From Acinetobacter calcoaceticus (lineage in GTDB: Bacteria; Pseudomonadota; Gammaproteobacteria; Pseudomonadales; Moraxellaceae): DNA of 64,000 nt. The number at the start of each line of letters is the position of its first letter. Within the stretch, counting starts at the first letter, position 1. This document shows, piece after piece, positions 9,133 to 17,510 of this stretch. The translations under genes were made by a program, and so were the position numbers. The stretch lies in assembly GCF_900520355.1 (NCBI RefSeq), contig NZ_LS999521.1, positions 1,550,001-1,614,000 on the forward strand. The letters are read 5' to 3'. Below the pieces are notes generated by a model. The model saw only the letters and a list, made by a program, of their open reading frames with translations, was not told the origin of the DNA and ran no database searches.

Positions 9133-9444
9133 TTATAAACAATTTGCTGGTTTAGGAATGCCTGCCAAACGACTCAAATGACGGGCAACTAAACCAGTAT
9201 TAAATTGCTGCTGTAAAACAGCATTATTAATGTCTGGACTTACGGTTTTCATAAGATATTTGATAAGTGGGCGAGTTGCTGGAGAATGCCCAAACTGTTG
9301 GTAAAACTGACGAACAGCAGCTAAAACTTCAAAATGCCAATCAGTTAATTCAAGATCAAGTGACTTAGCGAGTTCTTGTGCAACTTCAGGATTCCAGATC
9401 GTATAATCAACCAAATGACCATCTTGGTCTAATTCTAAATTCAT
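9133..9444 (-). CDS. tusE: TusE sulfur-relay protein (DsrC family)
   Basis: A 103-aa DsrC-family protein that accepts sulfur from TusBCD and passes it to MnmA for 2-thiouridine formation at U34 of tRNA. The family signature is near the C-terminus (NTGLVARHLSRLAGIPKPANCL), with the penultimate cysteine that carries the persulfide. It follows tusB on the minus strand after an 18-bp gap, so the four genes form one operon, whereas tusE is unlinked in E. coli. Confidence 0.92.
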   Translation of the reverse strand: MNLELDQDGHLVDYTIWNPEVAQELAKSLDLELTDWHFEVLAAVRQFYQQFGHSPATRPLIKYLMKTVSPDINNAVLQQQFNTGLVARHLSRLAGIPKPANCL

Positions 9445-9462
9445 GAAACTAGCCTAAATCTA

Positions 9463-9747
9463 TTATTTAAGAGAAATACAGCGATTAAATGTTAAAGCAA
9501 GATCTGCAAATTGATCATAGTCCAATACATTTATCTGAGTTAAGGTATCTGTATCGAGTAAAACTTTTTCGACACTTAAGCACGAAACAGATTCAAACTG
9601 TTGAATAACTTGAGCTGAAAGTTGAGCAACAGAATCGCCCATAAAAACAATCTGATCACCTACCTGATAAATATCACGCAATTCATCAATAATTTTAGGG
9701 GTATTGTGATAAGAAGACTGCACTAGATAAAGTGTTGATGGATTCAT
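9463..9747 (-). CDS. tusB: TusB (DsrH family) subunit of the TusBCD complex
   Basis: About 94 aa, DsrH-like: STLYLVQSS at the start, GDQIVFMGDSVAQL in the middle, and LDYDQFADLAL near the end. The frame is open from a TTG at 9771. The ATG at 9747, preceded by AAAGGTG, gives the normal family length and is preferred. TusB is the structural, non-catalytic member of the TusBCD hexamer. Confidence 0.8.
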   Translation of the reverse strand: MNPSTLYLVQSSYHNTPKIIDELRDIYQVGDQIVFMGDSVAQLSAQVIQQFESVSCLSVEKVLLDTDTLTQINVLDYDQFADLALTFNRCISLK

Positions 9748-9764
9748 TAAATTTACACCTTTAT

Positions 9765-10115
9765 CTACCAATATAGAACATGATCAAAAGATTGAATGAA
9801 CTCAGTATTTAGCTGGACGAACTCAAGCTCTTGTTCAGTGTCGCGAACAAAAGGATGCTGCTGATTTTTGCTTTCAATAAGAATTGGGCTCAAATCATAA
9901 AACTCAAAGCTTTCGACCATATTTGAAGCCACTTTGAAGGCATGATGAAACTGCTTAAAGCTTAGATCATTTTGCAAAAGACTAAGAGCAGCATCTTTCA
10001 ATAATACTTTGACTGGTGAGCCAAAGGTTGCTAAAACCATAGTAGCAGAAAGGCTTTCATTGATTTGAAGACTAGTTAAGTTGGCTTGGCTTAAAATGAC
10101 GAGTACAGATTTCAC
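9765..10115 (-). CDS. tusC: TusC (DsrF family) subunit of the TusBCD complex
   Basis: A 116-aa DsrE/F-fold protein between tusD and tusB. It begins KSVLVILSQAN and has LSATMVLATFGSPVKVLLKDAAL, matching the DsrF pattern. It has no cysteine at all, in keeping with sulfur transfer running through the TusD cysteine. The assignment rests mainly on operon position and length. Confidence 0.8.
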   Translation of the reverse strand: MKSVLVILSQANLTSLQINESLSATMVLATFGSPVKVLLKDAALSLLQNDLSFKQFHHAFKVASNMVESFEFYDLSPILIESKNQQHPFVRDTEQELEFVQLNTEFIQSFDHVLYW

Positions 10116-10159
10116 ACAATATACCTTTTAAAAGCAACAATCTAAGCAAACAAAGTAAC

Positions 10160-10528
10160 TTAAAATTGAATAAGACGAGATGCTGACTGTACTGCATCAG
10201 CAAGTTCACCTAACCCGACGAGTTCAAAGTCTTTGGCAAGGTTGTGATGAGTCAGGTGATGGCGACTGGCATTTTCTGCATCGGTAATACCACGAGCGAG
10301 GGCAGCACTCACACAAACAGGAAGTCGAATCGAGAGCTTTTGCCATTCATGCGTTAAATTACGCTGGTCGTCAGGAACCCATTGAAAATCATTAGCAACC
10401 TGCACGCCATCTTGGTAAAAGAATACACGAAAGTCTTCATTTTTACTTTTGAGTGCCTGAGCAAATCCTAAAGCATGCCAAGCATGGATGGAAGTAGGAG
10501 CAGAGGTAATTAGTAGTAATGTACTCAT
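10160..10528 (-). CDS. tusD: TusD (DsrE family) sulfurtransferase subunit
   Basis: A 122-aa DsrE-fold protein and the catalytic subunit of TusBCD. The active-site cysteine is in LPVCVSAALARGI (about residue 71), the standard TusD context. It starts the minus-strand tusD-tusC-tusB-tusE operon, divergent from the GalE-like gene. It receives sulfur from TusA and passes it to TusE. Confidence 0.9.
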   Translation of the reverse strand: MSTLLLITSAPTSIHAWHALGFAQALKSKNEDFRVFFYQDGVQVANDFQWVPDDQRNLTHEWQKLSIRLPVCVSAALARGITDAENASRHHLTHHNLAKDFELVGLGELADAVQSASRLIQF

Positions 10529-10593
10529 TAAGAATTCACTATGGTCATACGTCTAAATGGGCGTAGATACATTAAGAGAAAGGTAAGTATACA

Positions 10594-11601
10594 ATGATTT
10601 TAGTGACAGGTGGTTTAGGCTTTATCGGTTCACACATTGCTTTGAGTCTAATGGCTCAAGGGCAAGAGGTGGTAATCGTCGATAATTTGGCTAATTCGAC
10701 CCTGCAAACGTTGGAACGGCTAGAGTTTATTTCTGGCATGTATGTTCCGTTTGTTAAACTTGATGTACGTAATACGCCCGCACTCAATAAGGTCTTCGAA
10801 CAATATTCAATTGATGCGGTTATTCATACTGCAGGGTTTAAATCAATTGAAGAATCCAATCTTAAACCACTTGAATATTATAATGATAATGTCAGTTGCA
10901 TCATGAGTTTGCTCCGTGCCATGCAACGTACGGGCGTTCGTCACTTTATTCAGCTGTCAAGCCTTGCTGCCTATGGAAAATCTGGTCTGCAATTAAGCGA
11001 AACAGACGAATTCAATTATGCTTACCCTAATCCTTACATTAAGTCTCAACAGATGATTGAAGAAATCATTCGTGATACTTATAAAATCGATCATGAGTGG
11101 AAAATTGCGATCTTGCGCTTATCTAACATTGTAGGTGCGTTTGAACATGGCGTACTCGGAGAATATGTCGCGCAGCTTCCAAAAAATATTGTGCCGCTTG
11201 CCATGCAAGTTGCAGCCATGCAACGTGATTTAATCGAATTACAAGACCAAGCAACCACTTCAGATCATACGACTGAGCGTAGTTTTCTACACGTTTTAGA
11301 TGTGTGTGATGCTGTAAGTGCAAGCTTACATTGGCTGCGTAACCAAACGCATTGTTGTGAGGCATTTAACATTGCCCATGATCAAGTTCACTCTATTCGT
11401 CAATTATTAGATGAAATTTCACAGGTAACCCAAGCTGAAATTGCGACTCAACCTGCGATTTATAAGCATGTCGAGTTAGAGCAAGTTGGGGCAAATATAG
11501 AGAAAGCAAAAACATTATTGCAATGGGCGCCTAAACGATCATTAAAGCAAATGATTGAAGATGAATGGCGGTTCTATCAAAATACATTAAATGGAAGATA
11601 G
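10594..11601 (+). CDS. GalE-like UDP-sugar epimerase with altered YxxxK motif
   Basis: A 335-aa extended SDR protein. Residues 1-30 form the NAD-binding motif (VTGGLGFIGSHIA) and VDNLANS follows. S123 and Y127-G match the SxxxYG region of UDP-glucose 4-epimerase. The catalytic tyrosine is present (Y148), but the family lysine four residues later is glutamine: the sequence is Y148-I-K-S-Q152, read directly from codons TAC ATT AAG TCT CAA. That lysine normally holds the NAD ribose and lowers the tyrosine pKa. The enzyme may be weak, changed in function or inactive. It could also be a related nucleotide-sugar epimerase. Confidence 0.8.
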   Translation: MILVTGGLGFIGSHIALSLMAQGQEVVIVDNLANSTLQTLERLEFISGMYVPFVKLDVRNTPALNKVFEQYSIDAVIHTAGFKSIEESNLKPLEYYNDNVSCIMSLLRAMQRTGVRHFIQLSSLAAYGKSGLQLSETDEFNYAYPNPYIKSQQMIEEIIRDTYKIDHEWKIAILRLSNIVGAFEHGVLGEYVAQLPKNIVPLAMQVAAMQRDLIELQDQATTSDHTTERSFLHVLDVCDAVSASLHWLRNQTHCCEAFNIAHDQVHSIRQLLDEISQVTQAEIATQPAIYKHVELEQVGANIEKAKTLLQWAPKRSLKQMIEDEWRFYQNTLNGR

Positions 11602-11715
11602 GATAATGATTCTTATTTACAATAATGGAATGCTTGAGTACGATACTCATATTAACTAGCCAGAGCAAAACTTGCTTCAGCCCGTGAGTTCTTTTACCAG
11701 ATAACTGAGGTTTCT

Positions 11716-13110
11716 ATGCAAACACGAATTGAACATGACACTATGGGTGAGATTGAAGTTCCAAATGAAGCATTGTGGGGAGCACAGACTCAACGCAGCT
11801 TACAGAACTTTAAAATCGGGCAAGAACGATTACCACGTGCCATGATTCGAGCAATGGGGCTAGTAAAAAAGGCTGCTGCAATAACCAACGCTGAACTTGA
11901 ACAGTTACCGCAAGATTTGAGCCAATATATTGTGGGCGCGGCTGAAGAAGTGATTGCAGGCAAGTGGGATTCTCAATTTCCTTTAGTTGTTTGGCAGACG
12001 GGTTCTGGTACGCAAAGTAACATGAACTGTAACGAAGTGATTGCAAATATTGCAAACCAGAAATTAGGTCAAGCGTTGGGTGCTCAGAAACCAGTACATC
12101 CCAATGATCATGTCAACCGTGCTCAATCAACAAACGATTCATTTCCAACGGCCATTCACGTGGCGGCAAGTTTGCAAATTAATGAATTACTCATTCCGGC
12201 AGTAGAACAACTTAAAGCGACTTTGCAAAAAAAATCTGATGAGTTTCAATCTATTGTTAAAATTGGCCGTACCCATTTACAAGATGCAACGCCATTAACA
12301 TTGGGTCAAGAATTTAGTGGTTATGTCTCTCAGCTTGAGCATGGGATCGTACGCTTACAACAGGCATTAACTGGCTTATATGAATTACCATTGGGTGGCA
12401 CTGCGGTCGGTACAGGGCTAAATGCACATCCTGACTATGCAGTGAAATCAGCTGCACAACTTGCCTTGCTTACAGGCTTACCGTTTGTGACTGCTCCAAA
12501 TAAATTTGAAGCACTTGCGGGACGTGATGCTGCTGTTTTTGCATCTGGTGCCTTAAAAACGCTTGCAGTCAGTTTAAATAAGATTGCCAATGATATTCGA
12601 TGGTTAGCAAGTGGGCCACGTTGTGGTTTCGGTGAAATCCGTATTCCAGAAAATGAACCTGGTTCAAGCATTATGCCGGGCAAAGTAAACCCGACACAAA
12701 GTGAAGCAATGACCATGGTCGTTGCGCAAGTGCTTGGAAATGATACGACTATTAATGTGGCCGGTGCTTCAGGTAACTTTGAATTAAACGTATTTATGCC
12801 TGTAATTGCTTACAACCTATTGCAGTCTATTCAATTGCTTGGTGATGCTTGTAATAGTTTTAATGATCACTGTGCGGTGGGAATTGAACCTAATCAGGAT
12901 AAAATTGATCACTTCTTACATAATTCACTCATGTTGGTTACTGCTTTAAATCCAGTGATCGGCTATGAAAATTCTGCAAAAGTTGCAAAGACTGCTTATA
13001 AAGAGAATAAAACTTTAAAGCAGGTGGCAGTTGAGCTTGGTTTAGTTACGGCAGAGCAATTTGATGAAGTGGTTAAACCTGAAAAAATGGTTTCACCAAA
13101 TAGTAAATAA
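11716..13110 (+). CDS. fumC: Class II fumarate hydratase FumC
   Basis: A 464-aa iron-independent fumarase of the TCA cycle (fumarate to L-malate), cytosolic homotetramer. The superfamily signature [11 protein letters not shown] starts at residue 316. [14 protein letters not shown] and the catalytic His region [17 protein letters not shown] are intact. Length and start ([16 protein letters not shown]) are normal. A terminator follows at about 13216. Confidence 0.96.
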   Translation: MQTRIEHDTMGEIEVPNEALWGAQTQRSLQNFKIGQERLPRAMIRAMGLVKKAAAITNAELEQLPQDLSQYIVGAAEEVIAGKWDSQFPLVVWQTGSGTQSNMNCNEVIANIANQKLGQALGAQKPVHPNDHVNRAQSTNDSFPTAIHVAASLQINELLIPAVEQLKATLQKKSDEFQSIVKIGRTHLQDATPLTLGQEFSGYVSQLEHGIVRLQQALTGLYELPLGGTAVGTGLNAHPDYAVKSAAQLALLTGLPFVTAPNKFEALAGRDAAVFASGALKTLAVSLNKIANDIRWLASGPRCGFGEIRIPENEPGSSIMPGKVNPTQSEAMTMVVAQVLGNDTTINVAGASGNFELNVFMPVIAYNLLQSIQLLGDACNSFNDHCAVGIEPNQDKIDHFLHNSLMLVTALNPVIGYENSAKVAKTAYKENKTLKQVAVELGLVTAEQFDEVVKPEKMVSPNSK

Positions 13111-13215
13111 TCTCTTCTGATAGACTTTTTTATTTTCAAATACTTCTGTAATATCCGTAAGTTGCTAAGTACAACAAAAGTCCTGAATGATCAGCGCAAA
13201 AAATCATAAGGGGAA

Positions 13216-13244
13216 GGCCCGCTTGAAAAAGTGGGCTTTTTTTA
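13216..13244 (+). terminator. Terminator downstream of fumC
   Basis: Stem GCCCGC (13217-13222) with GTGGGC (13231-13236), followed by a run of seven T. Rho-independent type, 106 bases after the fumC stop. Confidence 0.8.
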
Positions 13245-13313
13245 TACCTTGAAATACTAATGTCATATCTAGACTTTAGTTTTGCTAAGTTATTTTATTT
13301 TAATTCCAAGTAA

Positions 13314-13631
13314 ATGAGAAAGACTAAATCAATAGTTGTTTTAGCAATAACAGCTTGTACATTGTCGGGTTGCCTACAAATGTTTCCACCTTCTGTAGTG
13401 GAGGTGAATCCTAGTGTTTACCAACTTCATGCTCAAAGTAATGCATTTGGTTCAAGAGAAGCCTTGAGGTCAAAGTTAATCGGGAAAGGAGAAGAAATAT
13501 GTAAAAATAAAGGGTTTGATGAGTTGGATAGTAATAACAAAATCGTAAATCATCATACTGTTTACAATTCAGGACGGCTTATTCCAGTGAATACCAAAGC
13601 AGCCGTTTTGAAAGTTAAGTGTAAAGATTAA
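13314..13631 (+). CDS. Small predicted lipoprotein, unknown function
   Basis: A 105-aa protein with a lipoprotein signal: positively charged start (MRKTK), hydrophobic core, and lipobox LSGC with the lipidated cysteine at residue 20. The mature part has two further cysteines (EEICKNKG and the terminal KVKCKD) that could pair. No Asp follows the lipid cysteine, so outer-membrane sorting would be expected. No strong ribosome site is seen. I do not recognise the family. Confidence 0.65.
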   Translation: MRKTKSIVVLAITACTLSGCLQMFPPSVVEVNPSVYQLHAQSNAFGSREALRSKLIGKGEEICKNKGFDELDSNNKIVNHHTVYNSGRLIPVNTKAAVLKVKCKD

Positions 13632-13689
13632 TTTAAATAGAAGTTAGCTCATGTGATAGTCAGTTCTGCCAGACATATAACGGTATAAG

Positions 13690-13727
13690 AAACCCGACTA
13701 AGTATCGACTAATGGCGGGGTTTTTTA
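13690..13727 (+). terminator. Terminator after the small lipoprotein gene
   Basis: AAACCCG and CGGGGTTT arms around a long loop, followed by a T-rich tail. It lies 60 bases after the lipoprotein stop. Confidence 0.6.
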
Positions 13728-13901
13728 TTATTAAGTATTTCTGTAATATTTATATATTAGTTTGGCGCTGAACGATTAGTGCTAGAAATCAAAAGAAGGG
13801 CGGATCTTTTTTCGCTAGCTTCATTTCTGCTTGAGAAGAGGAAGAGAGCTTTTTTATTATTTAAGAAAAAACATAATTTTTTAGATGGAATTTAAATAGT
13901 G

Positions 13902-14132
13902 ATGTACACAATTAGATATGTTCATCGGAACAATATTTACTATATTGCTTCGAATATTGAAGGAAATTTTATTATTCTTGAGTCACTTGATTCAGAATTT
14001 CGTATGGGCCATCAAATTTCTTATGATGGTGAGCAGGTATTTAACCTTACTTTGAATGATGAAACTGATGCAGTCATTAAACTACAGAGTGATGAAAAAA
14101 CAGCATACGAATACTTACTTTCGGTTAAATAA
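13902..14132 (+). CDS. Small hypothetical protein (76 aa)
   Basis: A short acidic protein beginning MYTIRYVHRNNIYYIASN, with no membrane segment or signal. It can start at GTG 13899 or ATG 13902; no good ribosome site decides. Charged residues are spread through the chain and hydrophobic positions alternate, as in a small beta-rich fold. It sits alone between two terminators. I do not recognise it, and it could be a remnant. Confidence 0.45.
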   Translation: MYTIRYVHRNNIYYIASNIEGNFIILESLDSEFRMGHQISYDGEQVFNLTLNDETDAVIKLQSDEKTAYEYLLSVK

Positions 14133-14286
14133 ATTAGCTTTTGAGTATGAAGTATTTCTGTAAGAACTAATTAAGAGTAGAAGGTACTCTACAAAATAAA
14201 AAAGTTAAAAAGCTTTGTTTCTTTTGAAAAAGCTATGGTATGGTTAATCACACTTTAATTATGGCAGTTAAAACAAATGAACTGTT

Positions 14287-14347
14287 TATTGAATAAAATC
14301 ACGACAACCACCACGACCTTTAAGGAAGGCTGCGTGTGATTTTTTAT
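14287..14347 (+). other. Structured element with T-run, candidate small RNA 3' end
   Basis: Within the roughly 300-bp gap 14133-14435, AAATCAC pairs with GTGATTT around an inner CCTT-AAGG hairpin, and a T6 run follows. No coding frame uses it. It could be a terminator or the 3' end of a small RNA starting upstream. Confidence 0.4.
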
Positions 14348-14371
14348 TAAAGTGACTTAATAAGATGACCA

Positions 14372-14399
14372 AACCCAGCCAATAATGGCTGGGTTAATT
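14372..14399 (+). terminator. Strong hairpin just upstream of the hydrolase gene
   Basis: Perfect stem AACCCAGCC / GGCTGGGTT with loop AATAAT, then TAATTTTT. It ends whatever is transcribed from the left. It also shows that the hydrolase frame opening at 14385 cannot be the true start. Confidence 0.75.
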
Positions 14400-14435
14400 T
14401 TTCTCTGTTCATTATTGGTTTTACAGAGAAAGATT

Positions 14436-14981
14436 ATGAAAAAATTCAGTAGTAACTCAAAATCGGCTTTACTCGTCATTGATATGCAAAATGGCCTATT
14501 TAATAGCCAGTCTAAGCCACATAATGCTCAACTTGTACTTTCAAATATTGTTAGCCTTATTGAATATTGCCGCTTGAATGATAGACCAATTATCTTTATT
14601 CGGCATGTCGGTGAGAGAGGCACACCATTAGATCCAAACGGCCCGAACACTCAACTGATCACAGACTTACCTTTTAATCCACATAAAGATACAGTCATTG
14701 AAAAAATGTACCCGAGCAGCTTTAAAAATACTGTTTTAAAAGAAGTGTTAGAGAAACTTGATGTTGATGAAATCATAATTACTGGAATGAAAACTGAGTA
14801 TTGTATTGATACTACTGTTAGGACTGCTTCAGAGAATGGATATAAAGTGATATTAATCTCAGATGCACACACCACAACTGATTCAGTCGCTTTAAATGCT
14901 CTGCAAATAATTGATCATCATAACCAAGTTTTAAGCAATGCTTTTGCTCAGTTAAAGACGACAGCACAGTTTATTTCTTAA
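14436..14981 (+). CDS. Isochorismatase-like cysteine hydrolase
   Basis: A 181-aa cytosolic hydrolase of the isochorismatase/nicotinamidase superfamily. The catalytic triad is visible: Asp in LLVIDMQNGLF, Lys in VIEKMYPSSF, and Cys in TGMKTEYCIDTTVR. A cis-peptide type turn precedes the cysteine helix. The ATG at 14436, preceded by AGAGAAAG, is chosen because the longer frame begins inside a terminator hairpin. The substrate is unknown; these enzymes often act on amides or imides. Confidence 0.85.
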   Translation: MKKFSSNSKSALLVIDMQNGLFNSQSKPHNAQLVLSNIVSLIEYCRLNDRPIIFIRHVGERGTPLDPNGPNTQLITDLPFNPHKDTVIEKMYPSSFKNTVLKEVLEKLDVDEIIITGMKTEYCIDTTVRTASENGYKVILISDAHTTTDSVALNALQIIDHHNQVLSNAFAQLKTTAQFIS

Positions 14982-15119
14982 ATTTAATTTAGACATAAAG
15001 TGAACAACTTTATTCAAAAAGTCTTATTAGCTGTATATCTATTACGGCATAAGAAGCCTTGCTAAAGACGAGTTGTTGGTAGAGTTTATAGCGATGGTAG
15101 GAATTGAACCTGTAGTAAC

Positions 15120-15148
15120 AAAGAGCCCTTTTCGGAGGGCTTTTTATC
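15120..15148 (+). terminator. Hairpin terminator in the 14982-15316 gap
   Basis: AAGAGCCCT / AGGGCTTTTT around TTTCGG. The 334-bp gap around it has no convincing gene. Bases 15101-15115 resemble a tRNA T-arm on the minus strand, but no other tRNA part is present. Confidence 0.75.
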
Positions 15149-15316
15149 AAGAGGGTGTAAGTTTCACTAATTAATGGCGAATTAGCGTTGAATAAGCTGT
15201 CATAATTGTTAAAATGCGCACCTTGTCCTGTTTTTATATTGTTTATTGTTTTGCATCCATTTTGCAAAATTAAATATAAAGTAATTGAAAACAGAAACTT
15301 AGCTAAGGATTTTTGA

Positions 15317-15808
15317 ATGCTCTCTATTTATTTAACAGATACCGAACAACATGTGCAATTTAATGATTATCCCGGTGATCAGCCTGTTAAGTTTCTGTTA
15401 AATCTTAAAAAGATTTTCCCAAGTACAGGTGATCTGTTGTTGCCGGTTTTACCTGACGATAATGATCTAGAAAATGTAACGTGGGAATCAACTTCTGAAG
15501 ATTTTGATGTCTTTAAAAAGCTATTAGCTGGATGGGGTGTTATTGAACTCCGTTTAAATGCAATTACGGCTTATAAAGATAAAAATTTTGCGAATGAGTT
15601 AGTGAAGCAAGCTCAAGCGAAACGTAAGAAAACAGCACAAAAAAATCATGAACTCTCTTTGGTTGCCCTTGATTATATTTTTATGCACGAAGTTCACGCA
15701 TTGATTGATGCAGAATTGGTCACGATTGGTGAGAAATTTTATTTACCAACCTTGCGTGAGCAATGGAAAGGTACAGTTTCAGACCCAGTGCTCAACGGAA
15801 AATTCTAA
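15317..15808 (+). CDS. Conserved-looking hypothetical protein (163 aa)
   Basis: A soluble protein without signal or membrane segment. It starts MLSIYLTDTEQHVQF after AAGGA. The middle is lysine-rich and helical (QAQAKRKKTAQKNHEL), followed by ALDYIFMHEVHALID and a C-terminal LREQWKGTVSDPVLNG. The composition is that of a real protein and the start is well placed, but I do not recognise the family. It stands alone before the glycine riboswitch. Confidence 0.65.
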   Translation: MLSIYLTDTEQHVQFNDYPGDQPVKFLLNLKKIFPSTGDLLLPVLPDDNDLENVTWESTSEDFDVFKKLLAGWGVIELRLNAITAYKDKNFANELVKQAQAKRKKTAQKNHELSLVALDYIFMHEVHALIDAELVTIGEKFYLPTLREQWKGTVSDPVLNGKF

Positions 15809-15965
15809 TTAAACACAAAAGGTGAATTTATAAAGATTTACCTTTTTTATTTTTATAATTAAATTAATGGCTTATAACTTGATAATTACTGGTACAAAAG
15901 TTTACAAGAAAAGAATGCGTTTTTTTTAAAGTGGCAGATACATTGCTTATATAAATACAAAATTA

Positions 15966-16183
15966 TTGCGGGAGAGAGGTTCGTAAGAACCCGCCGAAGG
16001 AGCAACAAGCCCGGAAACTCTCAGGCAGAAGGACTGTAATAATTAAAAAATCTGGAGAGAAGCTTAGATTTATAAGAAGTGAAAATAATAACTTATAAAT
16101 TATAAACTCACCGAAGGGGAAGATCTTAACGTTAAAAGGTAACGTTGGGGTCGAAACTCTCAGGTACCAATGACAGATGGGCT
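15966..16183 (+). promoter_or_regulatory. Tandem glycine riboswitch
   Basis: Two glycine aptamers in series. Aptamer 1 (about 15966-16042) has GGGAGAGAGG, CGCCGAAGGAGCAA and ACTCTCAGGCAGAAGGAC. Aptamer 2 (about 16052-16183) has TCTGGAGAGAAGC, CACCGAAGGGGAAG and ACTCTCAGGTACCAATGAC. These are the conserved gcvT-motif blocks. The following bases 16192-16208 form a small hairpin (GAAATG/CATTTC) just before the GAGGAG ribosome site of the next gene, suggesting control at translation start. In the known class, glycine usually turns expression on. Confidence 0.93.
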
Positions 16184-16221
16184 GTACTGATGAAATGTTT
16201 TGCATTTCTGAGGAGTCTGTT

Positions 16222-17466
16222 ATGCCACATGTTATTGTGATAGGTGCGGGAATCACAGGGGTTACCTCTGCCTATGAATTATCGCAGCTGGGTTATCAAG
16301 TCACAGTGATTGATCGACATCTATATCCTGCAATGGAAACATCATTTGCCAATGGAGGGCAATTATCGGCTTGTAATGCGGAAGTATGGAACCAAAAAGC
16401 CACTGTAGTTAAGGGCTTTAAGTGGATGAGACAAAAAGATGCACCGCTATTGCTGAATCCTTCATTTAGTTTGCATAAGTATAGTTGGTTGGTTGAGTTC
16501 TTATCCCATATTAAACACTATGAAGCGAATACGATCGAGACGGTCCGATTGGCATTACTCGCCCGTAAGCGCTTGTTTGAAGTTGCAGAAAAGGAGCAGC
16601 TTGAGTTTGATTTGGAGAAACGTGGCATTCTTCATATGTATCATAGTAAGGCCGATTACGAGATCGCTAAACAAGTCAATCATGTCTTGAACAAAGGTAC
16701 ATTGGAGCGCTATTCGGTTTCTCCTGATGAAATGAAAACAATAGAGCCATCGTTGACGGGTGACTATTTTGGTGGCTATTACACGCCAAGTGATGCAACA
16801 GGTGATATTCATAAATATTCAACCTCTTTGGCTGAAAAAACTAAGCAATATGGCGTTCAGTATAAATTTGGTCTGGAAGTCACAGATATTAAGTGTCATA
16901 CAGACAAAGTGATCGTAAGTTGTCAGCCAAGTGCAGAGCATCCATATCTTGTTGAATCCGATAGCATCCAGATCGAAGGTGATGTGCTTGTGGTTTGTGG
17001 TGGTGTAGGGAGCTATCAACTTGCTGATATGATTGGTGAGCGTGTAAATGTTTATCCAGTAAAAGGCTATTCAATTACCGTGCAATTAAAAGATGAGCAA
17101 AGTGTGCAGAATGCACCGTGGGTCAGCTTACTAGATGAAAGTGCAAAAATCGTGACTTCTCGTTTAGGTAAAGATCGACTGCGTGTGGCGGGTACTGCGG
17201 AATTTAATGGTTACAACCGTGACATACGGGCTGATCGTATTCAACCATTAGTGAATTGGGTAAACCGTAATTTTGATATTTCAACTGAGCATGTGGTGCC
17301 TTGGGCGGGGCTAAGACCTATGATGCCAAATATGTTGCCTGTGGTGAAGCAGTCTAAACAACCTCGTATTTTCTATAATACCGGACATGGGCACTTAGGT
17401 TGGACTTTGTCTGCGGCAACTGCAGTTTTAGTCGGTCAGGATATTGCCCAGAAATATCCAGTCTAG
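16222..17466 (+). CDS. dadA: D-amino acid dehydrogenase-type FAD oxidoreductase (DadA-like)
   Basis: A 414-aa flavoprotein of the DAO family. The N-terminal Rossmann motif is VIGAGITGVTSAYELSQLG, followed by the DadA-type ETSFANGGQLS segment. The C-terminus has PWAGLRPMMPNMLPVV and NTGHGHLGWTLS, the FAD-binding end of DadA. DadA enzymes oxidise D-amino acids to 2-oxo acids and pass electrons to the respiratory chain at the inner membrane. The start at 16222 follows GAGGAG; a longer frame runs back into the riboswitch. Control by glycine suggests a role in glycine or D-alanine breakdown; this is inference. Confidence 0.85.
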   Translation: MPHVIVIGAGITGVTSAYELSQLGYQVTVIDRHLYPAMETSFANGGQLSACNAEVWNQKATVVKGFKWMRQKDAPLLLNPSFSLHKYSWLVEFLSHIKHYEANTIETVRLALLARKRLFEVAEKEQLEFDLEKRGILHMYHSKADYEIAKQVNHVLNKGTLERYSVSPDEMKTIEPSLTGDYFGGYYTPSDATGDIHKYSTSLAEKTKQYGVQYKFGLEVTDIKCHTDKVIVSCQPSAEHPYLVESDSIQIEGDVLVVCGGVGSYQLADMIGERVNVYPVKGYSITVQLKDEQSVQNAPWVSLLDESAKIVTSRLGKDRLRVAGTAEFNGYNRDIRADRIQPLVNWVNRNFDISTEHVVPWAGLRPMMPNMLPVVKQSKQPRIFYNTGHGHLGWTLSAATAVLVGQDIAQKYPV

Positions 17467-17472
17467 AAAGTA

Positions 17473-17500
17473 AAAAGCCAGTGTTTAAACACTGGCTTTT
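17473..17500. terminator. Bidirectional terminator between dadA-like and LprI-like genes
   Basis: Perfect palindrome: AAAAGCCAGTG at 17473-17483 and CACTGGCTTTT at 17490-17500, serving the two convergent genes. Confidence 0.9.
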
Positions 17501-17510
17501 ATTTAACGTA

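Noticed and set aside
15095..15125. tRNA-like T-arm (AGGTTCAATTCCT on the minus strand)
   Set aside because: Only the T-loop resembles a tRNA; its stem pairs poorly and no acceptor, D or anticodon arm can be built around it.
15010..15267. 85-codon minus-strand frame
   Set aside because: It runs through a clear terminator hairpin, has no ribosome site and no protein-like features.
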